NCBI RefSeq assembly: GCF_029946515.1
Contig: NZ_JARZHH010000002.1
Span: forward strand, 434,001 to 498,000
Direction: 5' to 3'
Length of the DNA: 64,000 nucleotides
DNA from: Polyangium sp. 6x1
GTDB lineage: Bacteria; Myxococcota_A; Polyangia; Polyangiales; Polyangiaceae
The notes beneath the pieces are model-generated. The model was not told the origin of the DNA, ran no database searches, and saw nothing but the letters and a program-made list of their open reading frames with translations. Both the position numbers and the translations under genes were made by a program. This document shows positions 60,837 to 64,000 of this stretch, piece after piece; position 1 is the first letter of the stretch, and each line of letters opens with the position of its first letter.

Positions 60837-61694
60837 GTGAACCGCGCGCCCGAGCGAGGGGTGCTCTACGTGGTGGCGACGCCGATCGGCCACCTCGGTG
60901 ATCTGTCGCCACGCGCAGCGGAGACGCTCCGGAGCGCGGCCCGCGTCGCCGCCGAGGATACGCGCAGGACGCGCGGGCTGCTCACGCACCTCGGGATCAC
61001 GGGAAAGCCGATCGACAGGCTCGACGCGCACGCCTCCGCGCACGACGTCGCGCGCGTGGTCGATCGGCTGCTCGCGGGGGAAGACGTCGCGCTCGTGACC
61101 GACGCGGGCACGCCCGTCGTGAGTGATCCAGGCACGGACCTCGTGCGCGCGGCGGCCGAGGCCGGCGCGCGGGTCGTGCCGATCCCGGGGCCGAGCGCGG
61201 TGATGGCCGCGCTCTCGGCCTCGGGCCTGTGCACGGGCGCGTTCCGGTTCCTCGGCTTTCTGCCGCGCAAAGGGCCCGAGCGGCGCGACGCGCTCGAGCT
61301 CGTGCGCGCGACGCCCGAGTCGGTGGTGCTGTTCGAGTCGCCGGAGCGCACGGCCGAGACGCTCGCCGATCTCGCGACGACGCTGCCGAACCGGTCGGGC
61401 GCAGTCGCGCGCGAGCTGACGAAGGTGCACGAGGAGATCCTGCGCGGCCCCTTGCCCGAGCTCGCGCGCATCGCGGCCGAGCGCGAGACGCTCGGCGAGG
61501 TGACGATCGTGATCGGGCCGGGCGAAGCGCCGAAGGGCCCGCTCGTCGGAGAGGAGGAGCTCGATCGGCTCATCGACGAGCACCTCGCGCGCGGGCGGCG
61601 GCCGAAGGACATCGCCGACGAGCTCGCGCTCGTGTCGGGCCGGCCGCGGCGCGAGCTCTACACGCGCGTGCTCGCCCGGAAGAGCGAGCGGTGA
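60837..61694 (+). CDS. rsmI: 16S rRNA (cytidine-1402-2'-O)-methyltransferase
   Basis: 285 residues, normal length. It methylates the ribose of C1402 in the 16S decoding centre using SAM. Seen are the N-terminal YVVATPIGHLGDLSPRA, EDTRRTRGLL, VTDAGTPVVSDPG (SAM-binding), GPSAVMAALSASGL and the FLPRKGPERR block. The GTG at 60837 follows the rpoH-like stop by 3 bases, so the two are co-transcribed. Its stop overlaps the next start by one base. Confidence 0.95.
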   Translation: MNRAPERGVLYVVATPIGHLGDLSPRAAETLRSAARVAAEDTRRTRGLLTHLGITGKPIDRLDAHASAHDVARVVDRLLAGEDVALVTDAGTPVVSDPGTDLVRAAAEAGARVVPIPGPSAVMAALSASGLCTGAFRFLGFLPRKGPERRDALELVRATPESVVLFESPERTAETLADLATTLPNRSGAVARELTKVHEEILRGPLPELARIAAERETLGEVTIVIGPGEAPKGPLVGEEELDRLIDEHLARGRRPKDIADELALVSGRPRRELYTRVLARKSER

Positions 61695-62575
61695 TGGACA
61701 TCCACGCGGTGGTGTCGCGGCCGGGCCCGGTCGAATCGGCGATCCTCGCGGCGCTCGGCGATTCGTTTGAGGTCAAGCGAAGGGCGCTGCCGCCGGTGAC
61801 GCTGCGGACGCTGGAAGGCGGGCAGGGCGCGCCGGTGCTCTTCCTGCACGGCCGCGGGTACGCGGGGACGATCTGGGCGCCGGTGCTCGCGGAGGTCGCG
61901 CGCTCGCATCGCGTGATCGCCGTGGATCTGCCCGGGTTCGGTCACTCGTCGTCACCGCCGTTCCGCGGGGACGATCGCGACGCGGCCGTACGTTTTTTCG
62001 TCGAGCCCGTTGCCGCGCTCGTGCGCGAGCTCGGCCTCGCGGAGGCTTCGATCGTCGGGCATTCGCTCGGCGGGCTCGTCGCGCTGGAGCTCGCGCTCGG
62101 GGGTCACGTGCGGCCGCCGAAGCTCGCGCTCGTCGCCTCGATGGGGCTCGGTCCCTGGGTGAGCTTCGGGGCGCGCGCGCTGTTTCGGCTGGGGCCGGAG
62201 CGGATCGCGCGGACGCTCGGCGCCCTGAAGTCACCGCGCGCGGCGCAAGGAGACGCGTGGAGCGAGCGCCTCGCGCGCCTCGAAGTCGAGCTCTTCTCGG
62301 TGCTCGGCGGCAAGGCGCCGCCGGTGCGTGCGTTCGACGCGCTCTTGCCGCTCGTCGGTCCCGCGTACGATCGTTCGTCGGACCTCAAACGAATCGACGC
62401 CGAGACGCTTCTCGTCTGGGGCGAGCGTGATGCGGTGCTGCCCGCGCCGATCGCGATCGGCGCCGCGGCCGCGATGCCCCACGCGCGGCTCGTGATGTTG
62501 CCGGGGCTCGGGCACACGCCGCACATCGAGGGCGCGGCGCGCGTCACCGAGCTCGTCTCGTCGTTCCTCGCGTGA
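61694..62575 (+). CDS. Alpha/beta-hydrolase
   Basis: 293 residues. Oxyanion region LHGRGYAGTIW, nucleophile elbow GHSLGG (Ser about 120), Asp in LLVWGERDAVLP and His in PGLGHTPHIEG complete the triad. The RVIAVDLPGFGHSSSP stretch is typical of esterases and C-C hydrolases. No signal peptide. Substrate unknown. It overlaps rsmI by one base (TGATG). Confidence 0.87.
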   Translation: MDIHAVVSRPGPVESAILAALGDSFEVKRRALPPVTLRTLEGGQGAPVLFLHGRGYAGTIWAPVLAEVARSHRVIAVDLPGFGHSSSPPFRGDDRDAAVRFFVEPVAALVRELGLAEASIVGHSLGGLVALELALGGHVRPPKLALVASMGLGPWVSFGARALFRLGPERIARTLGALKSPRAAQGDAWSERLARLEVELFSVLGGKAPPVRAFDALLPLVGPAYDRSSDLKRIDAETLLVWGERDAVLPAPIAIGAAAAMPHARLVMLPGLGHTPHIEGAARVTELVSSFLA

Positions 62576-62581
62576 CGCGCT

Positions 62582-62851
62582 TCAGGTGAGGTTGACGTCG
62601 ACCTCGTGGAAGCCCGCGACCTGCTCGTGGGCCTCGACCTGACGGCGGACCCAGGGCGCGTCGCGTTTGGCGACGATGACGATGTTCACCTCCTGGCCGG
62701 GCTTCGTCGTGATCCCGGACGTGGAGAAGCCCATCTTGCCGGCGTCCTCGAGCGACATCACGACGGCCTGCGTCTCGCGCTTGGTCTCGTCCGAGAGGAG
62801 CGTGTCGGCGCCTGCGCCCTTCACCATGTGCACCACGAAGGCAACGTGCAT
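62582..62851 (-). CDS. Conserved small protein, unknown function
   Basis: 89 residues, no signal peptide. Mixed alpha/beta composition with a hydrophobic start (MHVAFVVHMVKG), a central ITTKPGQEVNIVIVAKRDAPWV strand region and an acidic end. No family motif. It converges with the alpha/beta-hydrolase gene, 6 bases apart, and follows rsgA on the same strand. Reading frame has typical codon bias, so I consider it real. Function unknown. Confidence 0.6.
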   Translation of the reverse strand: MHVAFVVHMVKGAGADTLLSDETKRETQAVVMSLEDAGKMGFSTSGITTKPGQEVNIVIVAKRDAPWVRRQVEAHEQVAGFHEVDVNLT

Positions 62852-62905
62852 GGCCGGTATGGTCGCCCCGATCGCGGGGCGAGCGCAAGGGGCAGCGAAT
62901 GAAGC

Positions 62906-63991
62906 TCAGCCGCGCTTTTTCTGGAGGTGCGCTCGCAATGCGCGCGCCTGGACGCGATTCTTGCGAATCTCCTCCGAGCGCGCCCGCGGGTCGCTGGCGA
63001 TTTCGATCCGATCGCCCTCTTTTTGAAGATTCTTGTAGCTCGTGAGCCGTTCGGCCGAGAGCGCGCCCTCGGCGACGGCCTTCTGCACGGCGCATCCAGG
63101 CTCTTTTTCGTGGCGGCAATCGGAGAAGCGACAGCTCGCCGCGAGCTCCGCGACGTCGTCGAAGGTCTCGTCGAGCCCCGTCGCCGTGTCCCAAAGGCCG
63201 ATCTCGCGCATGCCCGGCGTGTCGATCACGATGCCGCCCATCGGGAGCACCACGAGCTCGCGCCGCACCGTGGTGTGGCGGCCCTTGTCGTCGTCGTCGC
63301 GGACCGGCGAGGTGGCGAGGCGGTCCTCGCCGAGCAGGCGATTGATCAGCGTGGATTTGCCGACCCCGGAGGAGCCGAGCAGGACGCCGGTCGTGTTGTC
63401 GCGCAGGTAGCCGCGCACGATGTCGATGCCCTCGCCCGTCTGGGAGCTCGACGCATGAATGGGCACGCCGCGCGCAATCGTCGCGACTGCCTCGATCGCA
63501 GGACCGGGATCGGCGAGGTCGGCTTTGCTGAGGAGGATGACGGGCTCGGCGCCGCTCTCGCGGGCGAGCGCGAGGTAACGTTCGAGCCTGCGTGGGCTGA
63601 AGTCGCGGTTGAGCGAGCTCACGAGGAAGGCCCAATCGACGTTCGCCGCGACGACCTGCGGCTTCTTGTCGAGGCCCGCCGCGCGGCGAACGAAGGTGGT
63701 GCGGCGCGGGAGGATCGCCTGGATGACCGCGCGTCCTTCGGTGTCTGGCGTGTCGTCGAGGACGACCCAGTCGCCGACGGCAGGCAGGTCGAGCGGGCTC
63801 TCGGCTTCGTGGCGGAGTCGGCCCGCGATGACGGCCCAGCGCTCGCTCGTCCCGTCGTGCACGCGATAGGCGCCCCGGTGCTCGGTGACGACGCGGGCAG
63901 GCAGACGCGTGGCCGCAGGCTCGGCCGCGTGCGCGGCGAAATGGCTGGCGAAATGGGGGGTGAATCCGAGTCGGACGAGGTCGGGGTTCAT
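62906..63991 (-). CDS. rsgA: Ribosome small-subunit-dependent GTPase A
   Basis: 361 residues. It checks late 30S maturation and hydrolyses GTP on the ribosome. N-terminal OB fold (about 30-95), then a circularly permuted GTPase with the G4 motif LLSKAD first, G1 GSSGVGKST next and G3 DTPG after it. The C-terminal zinc site reads CRFSDCRHEKEPGC. A C-terminal Lys/Arg tail (ALRAHLQKKRG) follows. The ATG at 63991 is 9 bases from the window end, so the promoter is not visible. Confidence 0.95.
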   Translation of the reverse strand: MNPDLVRLGFTPHFASHFAAHAAEPAATRLPARVVTEHRGAYRVHDGTSERWAVIAGRLRHEAESPLDLPAVGDWVVLDDTPDTEGRAVIQAILPRRTTFVRRAAGLDKKPQVVAANVDWAFLVSSLNRDFSPRRLERYLALARESGAEPVILLSKADLADPGPAIEAVATIARGVPIHASSSQTGEGIDIVRGYLRDNTTGVLLGSSGVGKSTLINRLLGEDRLATSPVRDDDDKGRHTTVRRELVVLPMGGIVIDTPGMREIGLWDTATGLDETFDDVAELAASCRFSDCRHEKEPGCAVQKAVAEGALSAERLTSYKNLQKEGDRIEIASDPRARSEEIRKNRVQARALRAHLQKKRG

Positions 63992-64000
63992 GCGATGAGG

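Overview
The window is a gene-dense stretch (about 50 protein genes, no tRNA, rRNA, CRISPR array or insertion sequence seen) of a very GC-rich genome with strong G/C bias at third codon positions. The gene content points to a myxobacterium, most likely of the Sorangiineae/Polyangiales type. Evidence: many lipoproteins with Gly/Ser/Ala/Pro-rich linkers, MopE-like Cys repeats with SBBP propellers, FHA-GGDEF and pseudokinase-AAA-GAF-STAS signalling proteins, ECF sigma/anti-sigma pairs, and a five-domain acyl reductase/acyltransferase protein resembling the ElbD ether-lipid enzyme. Taxonomy is inferred from gene content only.

Layout. 1-5.6 kb: a 3-hydroxyacyl-CoA dehydrogenase cut by the left edge, a DUF2400 protein, a secreted clan-A glycosidase-like lipoprotein, an ECF sigma/membrane-partner pair with a palindromic promoter, and a metallophosphoesterase. 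5.7-11.1 kb: an EI24 membrane protein, the haem genes hemE and hemG (overlapping), a class II glutamine amidotransferase and an FHA-diguanylate cyclase. 11.2-16.5 kb: a class III aminotransferase, a LuxE-like and LuxC-like fatty acid reductase pair, a GAF/enzyme I-like protein lacking its phospho-histidine, and a 42-residue basic protein. 16.6-31.4 kb: a BFD-like [2Fe-2S] protein, a radical SAM enzyme, a parvulin, then a carbohydrate block (GH63-type glucosidase coupled to a 1547-residue signalling protein, two tandem alpha-amylase lipoproteins) and a cytochrome P450.

31.4-38.3 kb: cell-surface lipoproteins (repeat protein, PrcB-like, MopE/SBBP, ChaN-like). 38.5-40.3 kb: a MaoC double-hotdog protein, methylmalonyl-CoA epimerase and a cupin. 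40.4-46.3 kb: a small unknown protein, a quinone oxidoreductase, hutU, a STAS-like protein and a prolyl oligopeptidase that has lost its catalytic Ser and His. 46.4-52.2 kb: the five-domain lipid enzyme coupled to an SDR epimerase/dehydratase. 52.3-56.8 kb: two paralogous lipoproteins flanking cvfB, and an ECF sigma factor translationally coupled to an unusual anti-sigma/TonB fusion. 56.9-64 kb: mutL, a membrane protein, an RpoH-like sigma factor, rsmI, an alpha/beta hydrolase, a small unknown protein and rsgA.

The most noteworthy items are the anti-sigma/TonB fusion, the ElbD-like megaenzyme, several apparent pseudoenzymes (prolyl oligopeptidase, enzyme I, kinase), the aminotransferase-LuxE-LuxC set (a possible acid-to-aldehyde-to-amine route), and a recurrent TGnTA (extended -10) motif very close to start codons, which suggests short-leader or leaderless mRNAs.
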